Assembly (NCBI GenBank): GCA_017654935.2
Contig: CM065713.1
Coordinates: 16,987,945-17,051,944 of the forward strand
DNA from: Phymorhynchus buccinoides
Taxonomy: Eukaryota > Mollusca > Gastropoda > Neogastropoda > Raphitomidae
Direction: 5' to 3'
Length of the DNA stretch: 64,000 nt
A program made the position numbers and the translations under genes. Within the stretch, counting starts at the first letter, position 1. The number at the start of each line of letters is the position of its first letter. Below are positions 1 to 10,941 of the stretch, piece after piece. The notes below the pieces were generated by a model. It was given only the letters and a program-made list of their open reading frames with translations, was not told the DNA's origin and made no database searches.

Positions 1-15
1 ATATGAATTTGCCCC

Positions 16-80
16 ATTATTATTATTATTAGTAGTAGTAGTAGTATTAATATTTTTATTATTATTATTATTATCATTAT
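16..80. repeat. (ATT)n/(AGT)n microsatellite
   Basis: Runs of ATT, AGT and TTA trinucleotides. Simple repeat with no coding signal. Confidence 0.9.
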
Positions 81-83
81 TAC

Positions 84-535
84 TAGCGCAACGCTGAGTA
101 CCGGTAAGGCCTAGTAACGGTAACGCCTAGTAACGGTAACGCCTAGTAACGGTAACGCCTAGTAACGGTAACGCCAAGTACTGGTAACGCTGAGTACAGC
201 AAATTTGAAGCGTTGGCGCTGCTCTGAGAGTGACGCGCTCTCCCTAGTAACGGTAACGCATAGCAACGGTAACGCCAGGTACTGGTAACGCTGAGTACAG
301 CAAATTTGAAGCGAATTGGTTCAGAAAAGGGGGAGTTATAAGGCCCTGTTTCGCGTTGGCGCTGCTCTGAGAGTGATGCGCTCTCCCTAGTAACGGTAAC
401 GCCTAGTAACGGTAACACCAAGTACTGGTAACGCCGAGTACAGCAAATTTGAAGCGATTCGGTTAAGAAACGGCGGAGTTATAAGGCCCCGTTTCCCGTT
501 GGCGCTGCTCTGAGAGTGACGCGCTGTCCCGCTTC
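84..535. repeat. GGTAACGC minisatellite with three composite units
   Basis: A ~16-bp motif (CTAGTAACGGTAACGC and variants with AGTACTGGTAACGC) repeats from 84 to about 435. It alternates with a longer phrase in which CAGCAAATTTGAAGC (197, 298, 441) is followed by GGCGCTGCTCTGAGAGTGA (about 214, 358, 500). The composite units are about 100 and 143 bp apart. The same minisatellite recurs briefly at 11849-11930. Minus-strand open frames across it are repeat translation. Confidence 0.8.
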
Positions 536-539
536 TCTT

Positions 540-985
540 CAAATTTGCTGCCAGGCTTTGCCCCGGCCACAGCAAGCCTGACAGCAAATTTGAAGCGATT
601 CGGTTAAGAAACGGCGGAGTTATTTGTGAAAAGGTGAAGCAGCGTATAGCACGCGCGTTTATGAATCGATTCGCTTCCGGTTTGGCACTTCGATAGTCAC
701 CGTCCCAGGTCATCTACCTGCCAAATTCGAAGGCAATCGGCCCAGAAATGCCGGAGATACGGGCGCCGAGAGGCCGGCGGATGCGCGTTTCGCGCATTTG
801 CGAAACCGCGCAAATGATACGGCCGCCTCGGTTGCCGTTGCCGTTGCCGTTGCCATCGCCCCGTTAGGGCTCACAGCAAATTTGAAGCGATTCGGTCGAA
901 AAACGGCGGAGTTATAAGGCCCGTTTTGTGTTTCACACACACACACACAACTTTGCCTTTTTACTATATGATGATTATTATTATT
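540..985 (+). repeat. Interspersed repeat R1, copy 1
   Basis: Colinear with 13140-13490. Shared landmarks in order: CAAGCCTGACAGCAAATTTG, GAAACGGCGGAGTTAT, CGCTTCCGGTTTGGCAC, CAAATTCGAAGGCAATCGG, CCCGTTAGGGCTCAC, a second AAATTTGAAGCGATTCGG, then TTTTGTGTTTCACACACAC and CTTTTTACTATATGATGAT. Both copies end in a GATGAT/ATTATT tail. This copy has about 97 extra bases (about 763-860) that include a (GTTGCC)n run. No coding content is visible. The tail resembles a retroposon 3' end, but the class is unknown. Confidence 0.75.
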
Positions 986-989
986 ATTA

Positions 990-1411
990 TCTATAATGCT
1001 GTTTGGCAAATTTAATGACTTGTCTTTAATGCTGGTTTCATATCTACTAACTTCTATACAACATTGTTTACATATCTACTGATTTTTGTATAATCCTGTT
1101 TGCATGTCTAATGACGTTTTCGTAACGCTGTTTGCTTATCCAATGCCCTCTATGGTGCTGTTTGCATATCCAATGCCCTCTATGGTGCTGTTTGCATATC
1201 CAATGCCCTCTATGGTGCTGTTTGCTTATCCAATGCCCTCTATGGTGCTGTTTGCATATCCAATGCCCTCTATGGTGCTGTTTGCATATCCAATGCCCTC
1301 TATGGTGCTGTTTGCATATCCAATGCCCTCTATGGTGCTGTCTGCATATCTGCTGACTGTGATGCTCTTTGCCTATCTGCTGTCTTATCTATAAGGCTTT
1401 GTGCATGTCTA
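990..1411 (+). repeat. Degenerate ~32-bp satellite, segment 1, with 30-bp core
   Basis: Degenerate repeats of a phrase close to GCTGTTTGCATATCTAATGA followed by CTTCTCTATAAT. Between about 1131 and 1350 the array is homogenised into about seven near-identical 30-bp units (TTTGCATATCCAATGCCCTC plus TATGGTGCTG). Thirty is divisible by three, so all frames stay open; the resulting proteins are artefacts. Segments at 1655-2340 and 4036-4500 and the 45-bp array at 3440-4035 share the same phrase. Confidence 0.85.
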
Positions 1412-1654
1412 ATGACTTCTTTATCAGTAATATATATTTAGCTGTGGCGGTACCATAGCCGATGAGGTTTAACTGAGGCGTGGTTACCGCTACACCTATC
1501 TATATTGTTAAAAACTCGGGACTTTACTGGTGTTGCACTGCCTCCAGGCATTGCACCCAGTATTGTTCCCACCATCTTTGTATTTACAAATGTCCCATAT
1601 GTGTCTATGACCGAGAGGACGTAAAACATCATTTTCACCATGACTTCTTTATCA
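1412..1654 (-). mobile_element. SINE-like element S1, copy 1, with 15-bp target duplication
   Basis: The 213-bp insert (1427-1639) is flanked by identical 15-mers ATGACTTCTTTATCA at 1412-1426 and 1640-1654. Read on the minus strand it starts GTGAAAAT..GTTTTACG, contains TTTGTAAATACAAAGAT, GGGAACAATACTG and CCAGTAAAGTCCCGA, and ends in GGTAACCACGCCTC plus an AT-rich tail. Copies lie at 12716-12845 and 54513-54728. The duplication length fits LINE-mediated insertion. No clear tRNA A/B boxes are seen. Caveat: the duplicated 15-mer is also a piece of the host satellite, so part of the match could be array periodicity. Confidence 0.65.
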
Positions 1655-2340
1655 TGCTGTTTTAATTTCTTCTCTGTTGTGCTATTTGCATATCGGGTGA
1701 CTTCTTTATAGTGCTATTTGCATATTGGATGACTAATTTATAGAGCTATTTGCTCATGTAATTACTTCTATAGAAAATATGATATGTGCACTTCTAATGA
1801 CTTCTCTGTAATGCTGTTTGCATATTTAATGATTTTTTGTATATGGCTGATTGTATATCTAATTAATTTCTTATAATGACTTTCTATAGTGTTGTCTATC
1901 TAATGGCTTTATCTATAATGCTGTTTTGTATATCTAAAGACTTCTTTATATTGTCGCTTGCATGTCTCATGGTTTCTCTAAAATATTGTGTGCATAATCA
2001 ATTACTAACATATAATGCTGTTACCATATCTAATGACCCCTCTATGATGTTGTTTTGCATATCTAATTACTCCTCTATAATGTTGTTTTGCATATCTAAT
2101 AGCTTCTCTAAAACGTTCTGTACATATCTAGTGACTTATCTGCAATGCTGTTTGTATGTCTAATGAATTTATATATAATGCTATTTTGTTCATCCAATGA
2201 CTTCTTTTAAATGTTTGCATGTGCAATGACTCCTCAATAACGCGGTTTGCATATCTAATCACTCATCTTTTATGCAGCTTGCAAATCTAACGACTTCCAT
2301 ATAATGCGGTTTCCATATCTAATGACCTTTGTGTATAACG
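1655..2340 (+). repeat. Degenerate ~32-bp satellite, segment 2
   Basis: Continues the GCATATCTAATGACTTCTCTATAATGCTG theme with many substitutions and spacing changes. Ends where the CCTTGACC repeat begins. No gene seen. Confidence 0.75.
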
Positions 2341-2344
2341 TTGT

Positions 2345-3345
2345 TAGTCCGTCACCAAGACGGACTATTGCGATGGGCTGGTTTGTATTTTTGTTTGTTT
2401 GTTTGTTTTTTGGTTTTTTTGGTTTTTTTCTGTCTGTCCCAAGGATATCTCCCGAACCGCTTGACCGAATCGCGTCAAATTTTGTGTGAAGGTGTGCCTC
2501 CTTAATAGGAAGAGATCGGCGCAAACCATTTTGCCGTCGTGACCTTGACCTTGACGTACGACCTTGAAAACCGAAAATCTATTTTTAGCCATATCTCGGG
2601 CACCGATCAACATAGGATGTTGAAACTTGGTATGAAGGTGGTTTGGCTTATGCCCGTTCTGATGATGGCATACCGATCAAGGTCAAGGTCAAGGTCAAAA
2701 AGATCGCTGAGCCTGAAAATCGGAGGGTCATTTTTTTCTCCTTCTGTCTGTCCCAAGGATATCTTTCGAACGGGTTGACAGAATCACGTCAGATTGTGTG
2801 TGCTGGTGTGTCACCATGAGAGGAAGGCATCCGCGCAAACCATATTGCCGTCGTGACCTTGACCTTGGCGTACGACCTTGAAAACCGAAAATCTTTCAGG
2901 GGCCATAACTCCCACACCGTTAGTGTTAGAGTCTTCAAATTTGGCATGAAGGTACTTTGGCTTATGCCCGTTCTGATGGTGGCATACCGATCAAGGTCAA
3001 GGTCACGGTCCGGGCGATCCGTAGGCCTTGAAAGTGGTAGGGGTCTACACATTGGGTTTTAAGCCATATTTTCCACATTGGTACTTGACAGAAGCGCTTC
3101 AGATTGTGTGTGGTACTGTATACCCTAGAGAAGAAAACATCCGAGCATAAATTATCACCATGCCGACCTTGACATTGAAGTGTGACCTTGAAAACCGAAA
3201 TTTCCTTCTTTGCGCTATATGTTTCTTCTTCAAGCTGTATCTCGTGAACTAGAAGACAGAATCCCTTCCAATTTTGTGTCAGGATGTGACACTCTACGGG
3301 GTGTCGCAAGTGCGTGGCATTGCTGGTGACGGACATGTCTGCCGC
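2345..3345 (+). repeat. ~311-bp tandem repeat NR1 (TCAAGGTCA-rich), three units
   Basis: Three diverged units in tandem. The anchor GACCTTGACCTTG (degraded in unit 3) recurs at about 2540, 2853 and 3163, spacing 313 and 310 bp. Each unit carries GTCTGTCCCAAGGATATC or a relative, CCGAAAATC, and in units 1-2 a second cluster in the opposite direction (ATCAAGGTCAAGGTCA) about 130 bp on. TCAAGGTCA is the extended half-site used by ERR/SF-1 type nuclear receptors (established knowledge); whether it is bound here is unknown. An inverted copy lies at 11955-12600. Short open frames in all directions are not credible genes. Confidence 0.8.
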
Positions 3346-3439
3346 TCGGCGACGCCCTTGTTTGCATTTTGATTGAAGATTTTGTTTAACGTCCTCCGGC
3401 ATGGCATAGGCACGTGTAAGACATTTCTGAGTATTAAAG

Positions 3440-4035
3440 GTAAGAAAACCTTGTTTGTATACCTAATGACTTGTCTATAATGCCGTGTGAACGTGTTGTT
3501 TGTATATCTAATGACTTGTCTATAATGCCGTGTGAACGTCTTGTTTGCATATCTAATGACTTGTCTATAATGCCGTGTGAACGTGTTGTTTGTATATCTA
3601 ATGACTTGTCTATAATGCCGTGTGAACGTGTTGTTTGCATATCTAATGACTTGTCTATAATGCCGTGTGAACGTGTTGTTTGCATATCTAATGACTTGTC
3701 TATAATGCCGTGTGAACGTGTTGTTTGCATATCTAATGACTTGTCTATAATGCCGTGTGAACGTGTTGTTTGCATATCTAATGACTTGTCTATAATGCCG
3801 TGTGAACGTGTTGTTTGCATATCTAATGACTTGTCTATAATGCCGTGTGAACGTGTTGTTTGCATATCTAATGACTTGTCTATAATGCCGTGTGAACGTG
3901 TTGTTTGCATATCTAATGACTTGTCTATAATGCCGTGTGAACGTGTTGTTTGCATATCTAATGACTTGTCTATAATGCCGTGTGAACGTGTTGTTTGCAT
4001 ATCTAATGACTTTTCTATAATGCCGCGTGAATGTC
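3440..4035 (+). repeat. 45-bp minisatellite, about 12-13 units
   Basis: Near-identical 45-bp units made of TGCCGTGTGAACGTGTTGTT, TGCATATCTAATGACTTGTC and TATAA. Differences are single bases (GTATATC/GCATATC in the first units, one CTTGTT). The unit equals the surrounding ~32-bp satellite phrase plus about 13 bp (CCGTGTGAACGTG). Because 45 is a multiple of three, both strands show ~190-codon open frames with 15-residue repeats; these are artefacts. Confidence 0.95.
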
Positions 4036-4500
4036 TAATTAATTCTCTATAATGTTAAATGAAATATTATATTCTCATACCTCTCGACTTAATTGTGATG
4101 CTAACTAATGTCTTTCTGGATATCATGTTTTATTGTATAAGGACTTTTATATTTTTTCAAAATCATTATAAAAATGGTATCTGCATTATTTGGTGACGTA
4201 TTTCGATGAAATGCTTCCTACACAGTTAATTGTTTCGTATGCCTTTGGCATATCAAATGAAACGTTTATGATACATACAGTCTACATACCTAATGACTTA
4301 TTCGTGCTGCTTTGGTACATTTAATGTCTAATGAGTTGTTAATGATTCTGTCTGCTACATTATATTGTGAACTATTTATGATGCCGTCACCATATTTATG
4401 CTCTTATTCTCATAAATTACATGTAGTTATAAGATTGTTTATTTATCCAATAACGTATCTATGACTATTTCTGCACGTCTAAGGTCTTAGTTATAATCAT
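4036..4500 (+). repeat. Degenerate ~32-bp satellite, segment 3
   Basis: Fading remnants of the ATCTAATGACTT/CTATAATG phrase on the far side of the 45-bp array. No gene seen. Confidence 0.6.
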
Positions 4501-5164
4501 ATTTACATAAGGATGAAACGTAGGTGGCAGCGCAGATGTCGTGACCTGGGGCTTAGGTAATGTTAGTGCCCCCCCCCCCCCCCCCCCTCACAGTACCAAA
4601 GTACCATGTACCTATCTGCATGCTCATAATTATGGGCAGCGTGTCATTCATCCTCGTTCTCGTTATTTCTTTTAAATATCTTATTGATATGGGTGCACGC
4701 TTGCATGTGTGCACGTAGGCATAAGATTCCTCCTGACAATAGTCGAACTAAGTATACTATCTGAACAACGCTTTGTGTTTTACAAAAAGAAAAAAGAAAA
4801 AAAAAGCGATATTTTGATTGTGACCTTTTCTTTCTTCATTTGCATGTGCATATTTTCTTGTTTCAAGTGCTAGATGTGAACGTCGCTGGTCAAGCATAAA
4901 TAACCTGCCACTCTAGTTTTATTCGTGGAATGCGCGTGTTTGTGTTTTCTTTTTCTTTTCGGGTTTGCTGTCATTGTACCATAATGTTTGCAAAGAATTA
5001 TCCCGAATAAACTTTGTTGATATGCATGTATGTATGTTTGTATTTTGTATTACAGCCGTCAAGTTAAGTTAGATGAGTAGCAGAAATGCTTACGAGCACA
5101 CTATAAGCTTTAAGCTGCTCTAACTGTATTCAACTCAACAAAACTTCAGTATATCATACTAACA
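4501..5164. other. Intergenic AT-rich sequence with polyC tract
   Basis: Contains a polyC run (about 4570-4587), A-rich stretches and a short (ATGT)n. No open frame, RNA gene or recognisable repeat was found. Confidence 0.6.
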
Positions 5165-5512
5165 GCTGTGACAGCGTAAAATGTAACAACGGCGCAAAAT
5201 GTAACAATTGTTACATTTTGCGCGGGCTGCCCGCGCAAAATGTAACAATGTTCGATTTTGTTACATTTTGCGCTAGGCGCCCACCTTTTGACGAAATTAG
5301 CAAAAATAATGGCAGAGTTTATCGTCATTACAGATCAAATCGAAGTAAAATCTTCAAGGAGTTGATGAATTTGTCTTCATCATAATATACCAAATCGAAA
5401 GATTAAAAAAAGTCTACATCTAAATTTCCAAATGTTTCTTTGCTTGCTTGTATGTTTCACACGTTCTTTATTCGATTTAGCATTATTACTTATTATTACA
5501 AGGTGCAAAGTA
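5165..5512 (+). repeat. FB1 left terminal inverted repeat
   Basis: The outer ~110 bp carry alternating copies of GCGCAAAATGTAACAA and its complement, including the palindrome GCGCAAAATGTAACAATTGTTACATTTTGCGC (5193-5224 region) and a GCGGGCTGCCCGC palindrome. The inner ~240 bp is single-copy arm sequence matched in the right arm. Confidence 0.8.
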
Positions 5513-5800
5513 AGCCTGAGATGCACTCTATTCCAGATGTAAAAAAATGTCTTTACCATAAACAATACATTAATCTTCTTCACATTTAGATAAAAACGAT
5601 AAATATGGGATGACTGAAGAAACCTTGAAAGAAACAAGCTACAATTTTTAGCAGTTTTTAACCTGCGGCCAAAACTAAATCAACTTGTGGTTAACAGGGG
5701 ATAGCCCATTACAGCACGTTAAGCAGAGCTTAACAACTTAATATTCAGATGATATGGGTGCTCATGGAAGTGCGTCATAATAGTCAGCATTTTTGACAAC

Positions 5801-6025
5801 CTAGTATGTTTTCTTTATTGCATCCGCATTTTCATTGTTACTTATAAACTCCCCAACATTACACCTAAGGCATTTTGTCACAGTATCAACTAAATTTGAC
5901 TCGCGACACTCTAGACCTTGAAAGGCTATGGCCGTAGTATTGTTAAAAGCAAACTTTATAAACCCAACATTGACCCCAAATAGGACACAGCCCACCTGAG
6001 TCTTTATTGTGTGCCAAAATGACAC
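5801..6025 (-). CDS. Unrecognised 74-codon open frame inside FB1
   Basis: Minus-strand frame with non-simple composition, including a cysteine cluster (CRES...CLRC) and a stretch GCVLFGVNVGFIKFAF. On the minus strand a CAG precedes GTGGGCTGTG near its upstream end and TAG|GTTGTC follows it, so it could be a captured exon, but splice sites are weak evidence. I do not recognise the protein. It could equally be chance in an element interior; low confidence. Confidence 0.2.
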   Translation of the reverse strand: MSFWHTIKTQVGCVLFGVNVGFIKFAFNNTTAIAFQGLECRESNLVDTVTKCLRCNVGEFISNNENADAIKKTY

Positions 6026-6347
6026 ATGACAAATGATTTATTATTTCCGACACCCCAATGAGGGTACAAGAAAATACAATCAAAAACAATGCGCGTGCCC
6101 CTTTATATACTCAAAAAGCGAACTTGGGCCAGGGATCACATTTGGGGTAGCTTACAAGTAGCTGTGTTTAAAGACCGACCTCATGACGTCTTTTCATGCA
6201 ATTAACCGTCAGTGAAATTTGATAAGATTCTTATTGTGTGACATTCAAGCCATGCCTTTCAACCATGGGTATTTCGCTTCATATTGTTGTGAGCGTTTTT
6301 GTTGTGTGTGTTTTTCGGAGGGGGGGGATGCTAAGTTATCGGCGTGC

Positions 6348-6350
<3 letters not shown>

Positions 6351-6436
<86 letters not shown>
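6351..6436. repeat. (GA)n microsatellite
   Basis: About 43 uninterrupted GA dinucleotides, immediately followed by the 3' tail of the LINE fragment. Confidence 0.95.
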
Positions 6437-7296
<860 letters not shown>

Positions 7297-7470
7297 TTCG
7301 AAGGAAAATAATGATAAATACAGTTCAGAAAATATCGTAGCTGTGATTTGTTACATCCATAAACACAACAGTAATTCGGCATTGTTCAGGCGGAAAAAAC
7401 CCGCTGTACCCAAGAAGAAAGCAAGAAAGAAATAACACACGAAAGAAAAACATCAATAAAACAACCTGCA

Positions 7471-7872
7471 TACTTTGCACCTTGTAATAATAAGTAATAA
7501 GGCTAAATCGAATGAAGAACGAGTGAAACAAACAAGCAAGCAAACAAACATTTGGAAATTTAGATGTAGACTTTTTTTTATCTTTCGATTTGGTATATTA
7601 TGATGAAGACAAATTCATCAACTCCTTGAAAATTTTACTTCGATTTGATCTGTAATGACGAAAAACTGCCATTTTTTTGTGCTAATTTCGTCAAAAGGTG
7701 GGCGCCTAGCGCAAAATGTAACAATTGTTACACTTTGCGCGGGCAGCCAATTGTTACATTTTGCGCGGGCTGCAAACAAAATGGAACATTGTTACATTTT
7801 GCGCGGGCAGCCCGCGCAAAATGTAACAATTGTTACATTTTGCGCCGTTGTTACATTTTACGCTGTCACAGC
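7471..7872 (-). repeat. FB1 right terminal inverted repeat
   Basis: Inverted match to 5165-5512, about 54 bp longer because it has extra copies of the GCGCAAAATGTAACAA motif (roughly eight copies in both orientations at 7708-7865). Confidence 0.8.
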
Positions 7873-7942
7873 AGCTACGCCCTGCGCTCGATTCGCTTTG
7901 CGGCAGTTTTCCCCGACACAGGTCTTTAGATGCCAGGATAGC

Positions 7943-8640
7943 ACTTCAAAATGTCTCCCACTGTAGTCCATGTTTACTGTGCTATTGGCACTTCAAAATG
8001 TCTCCCACTGTAGTCCATGTTTACTGTGCTATTGGCCCTTCAAAATGTCTCCCACTGTAGTCCATGTTTACTGTGCTATTGGCACTTCAAAATGTCTCCC
8101 ACTGTAGTCCATGTTTACTGTGCTATTGGCACTTCAAAATGTCGTCCACTGTAGTCCATGTTTACTGTGCTATTGGCACTTCAAAATGTCTCCCACTGTA
8201 GTCCATGTTTACTGTGCTATTGGCACTTCAAAATGTCTCCCACTGTAGTCCATGTTTACTGTGCTATTGGCACTTCAAAATGTCTCCCACTGTAGTCCAT
8301 GTTTACTGTGCTATTGGCCCTTCAAAATGTCTCCCACTGTAGTCCATGTTTACTGTGCTATTGGCACTTCAAAATGTCGTCCACTGTAGTCCATGTTTAC
8401 TGTGCTATTGGCCCTTCAAAATGTCTCCCACTGTAGTCCATGTTTACTGTGCTATTGGCACTTCAAAATGTCGTCCACTGTAGTCCATGTTTACTGTGCT
8501 ATTGGCCCTTCAAAATGTCTCCCACTGTAGTCCATGTTTACTGTGCTATTGGCACTTCAAAATGTCTCCCACTGTAGTCCATGTTTACGAACCCCCTATC
8601 ACTCTCGCTGTGCTATTGGCCCTTCAAAATGTCGTCCACT
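7943..8640 (+). repeat. 47-bp minisatellite, 14 regular units plus one interrupted
   Basis: The unit is CACTTCAAAATGTCTCCCAC, TGTAGTCCATGTTTACTGTG, CTATTGG. Two binary variant sites occur: GGCACTTC versus GGCCCTTC, and GTCTCCCAC versus GTCGTCCAC. The last unit is separated by ACGAACCCCCTATCACTCTC. Starts 70 bp after FB1. Open frames across it are artefacts. Confidence 0.95.
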
Positions 8641-9290
8641 GCATTCCCCTGTTAATGCTCATCAGGAATATATACGGTTATAGTCGTCTAACCCACCTGT
8701 TCCCCCGTCATTAAAGCTCCGCTCTCTACTCTTTCTCTTCTCTCTCTTGCCATTAGGTCTGTTTCTGTTGTATTCCATTTATGTCATCCGTGTGTTTTCG
8801 CTTTGTATTGCGTTTTTGTTTGAATGCGTTATGAATGCTAACGTGTGTGTGCGCTTTGATTTAATTTCTATCCAGATTCAGCGCCGTATAAATACTGTAT
8901 GTTGTTGTTTATGGCATTCCCTGTGTCAAGAAAGTCATTTATTTTTCTATATCCTAAATAATACATTTAGCTATATAATGCATTATTTAAGTATATAATG
9001 CATTATATATCTTCTTGAAAAATCGTGAGATGTGTAGCAATAAAAAAAAAAGCTTTATATAATACAAATAATCATTTATTTAAATAAAACCAGCTTTAAA
9101 CTAAATAATTCATGTATATATTATAACAAAATCAATTTGAAACATGTTATTATTACTTAAACAATGAATTATTTAATAAAAGCTTCATTCTCTAAATAAT
9201 GTTTTATTTAGGTTTCAGTTCTCGTTTTATTTTAAATAATTAATTATTATAAATAATGCATTCATTATTTAAAATAATGCATTATATATG
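8641..9290. repeat. Very AT-rich segment with repeated ATAATGCATTAT palindromes
   Basis: From about 8940 the sequence is dominated by AAATAAT/ATTATTTA words. The palindrome ATAATGCATTAT occurs near 8978, 8996 and at the far end (about 9280), and TAAAAGCTT/AAAGCTTTA words face each other. This may be a decayed palindromic element. No gene. Confidence 0.55.
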
Positions 9291-9660
9291 CGCCGAACAA
9301 GCCTGATTTGTGGAGTCAAAACTAAAAAAACGCTAGCTCTCATTCGTGAGTTACCGAGAAATTTACTTTTCGTCTGCTCCACCAGAGACTATCTTCTTTA
9401 CTTCACTGTCCGCCTTCAATCATCGATAACCGAGAATAAAATAAATAAAAAATGTTATCACATATTGAAAAATTCAACACACTATCATATTGAAGGGCCT
9501 GATCACCTCCCAGGCATCCCACAGCCAGAGCACAACGGCCTCATGGCTTCGTCTGTCAGGATGAACCAAATCTTGTACTTTGCCTGTGGGAATTCCCAAT
9601 CTGGGAAGAGGCGAACAATTAGGAGATTATTCTCAGATAAATTTTAGGATTAGCATTAGG
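9291..9660. other. No recognised feature
   Basis: A 119-codon plus-strand frame (9288-9647) has no recognisable domain and looks like chance. The stretch may include 3' sequence of the LINE that reads on the minus strand from 10075. Confidence 0.4.
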
Positions 9661-10075
9661 AATTAGGGATAAAATAATATAGCCGTTTGGGGTTTATTTT
9701 TACATACTCTAGGTATATCGTACACTCAGGTTTTTGTGATGAATTAATCATCGTATTCGTACATCATGTCATTATAAAATTTTAATTGGTCAAGCTTATT
9801 TTTAAAGCTGATAGTATTGGGTGCTCTCTTAATGTTAGTTGGTAGTTGATTCCATAAAGGTACAACTCTGTTAGTAAAAGAATATTTTCTTGTGTTAGTT
9901 TTACAATATTCAATAAATACTTTATCAGTACTATTTCTTGTTCTGTCATAATTTGTTAGTTTGAAAAATTCTGTTGCATTTAAGTCATCAATATTATTAA
10001 ATATTTTATAAGTTTGTATTAGATCTCCTCTTATTCTATTTTAGTCTCTCAGAAACCCTAATTTTTTTCTAGGAT
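9661..10075 (-). pseudogene. LINE reverse transcriptase C-terminal remnant and 3' end
   Basis: On the minus strand, from about 10075 to the stop at 9744-9746, one frame gives motifs usual at the C-terminus of LINE polyproteins: KLGFLRD, RIRGDLIQTYKIF, FFKLTNYDRTR, then KYSFTNRVVPLWNQLP and a final SFKNKLD. One in-frame stop lies between LRD and NRIRGD. About 85 bp of 3' flank with CTAATTCCTAATGCTAATCC-like repeats may be the 3' tail. The frame is too short and too broken to appear as a long open frame. The lineage (CR1/Jockey-like) is inference. Confidence 0.7.
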
Positions 10076-10872
10076 GGAAACAAAACCAAAAACCAGATAA
10101 AGTCATGGATCTATTGGCTAAATTATATATATTAAATGTAAGCTAAATAAAACAAACCCATGTCTGACAGCCTTTCAAAATTATCTGAAAAGTCGCTACT
10201 GGGTGGAATTGTCTTGTCATTCAATGGAAGGGACTATGGAAAAATTTACATATAATTGGAACGCTTACAAACCTCTGATTGATAGCTGCGGGTGAAAAAA
10301 GTAATGTAGTACAATCTATATTAAATGCGCTAAGGATCCGAGGAGGGGACCCTAAAATCTCGAGTACTGCGTAAATGTCGGACTTTCGCTCGCGATGCGG
10401 GTCAAGATATGTGCTTCGTCTATTTATTCCGCTAGGTCAGATTAAAAATATTGCTTTTGAAAGTTGATTTTGAAGGCAAAATGTTGCTCGCGTGTCGTCT
10501 GGCATTATTTTGAAGCTGATGCTCCGACTTGACTGCTTTCATTCTTCCTCTTACAATGAAATTTTTACATCGACATTATTTTGAAGCTGCATCTCGGAAC
10601 AGTGCGTGTGCTAACAGAAAACCGAGGCTAACTCACTGCACCTAGAAACTTCTATGGTTGCTTTGGTTAGAAGAAGGGAGAGGGGGAGAGGGAGGGGTGG
10701 CTAGGAAGGAGAAGAGGGAGGCGAGTAGTGCTTTTGTACAAATAGTTCGTCTACCTTTGTGTTTGGTCTAACCATATTTGTTTTGAAAGGTGCATAATGG
10801 AGAATAACGCATCTGCGCTCATGAATTGACAGGAAACCGAGCAAGCAATGATGAAGTGTGTGCTGTCTACTA

Positions 10873-10874
<2 letters not shown>
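10076..10874. other. No gene seen
   Basis: Moderately AT-rich unique-looking sequence. A ~22-bp phrase (CATTATTTTGAAGCTG) occurs twice at about 10503 and 10574. A GA/GGGA-rich run lies at 10672-10725. Confidence 0.5.

Positions 10875-10936
<62 letters not shown>
10875..10936. repeat. (TG)n microsatellite
   Basis: Uninterrupted TG dinucleotides, about 31 units. Confidence 0.95.

Positions 10937-10941
<5 letters not shown>

Noticed and set aside
3434..4052. Two ~190-codon frames with perfect 15-residue repeats on opposite strands
   Set aside because: A 45-bp minisatellite keeps every frame open. Equal openness on both strands and nucleotide-level identity between units show no protein selection.
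7943..8640. CRISPR-like array
   Set aside because: Units are fully repeated without unique spacers, and the window is eukaryotic; it is a minisatellite.
9288..9647. 119-codon frame as a host gene
   Set aside because: No recognisable motif, no promoter or splice context, adjacent to a LINE remnant; consistent with chance.
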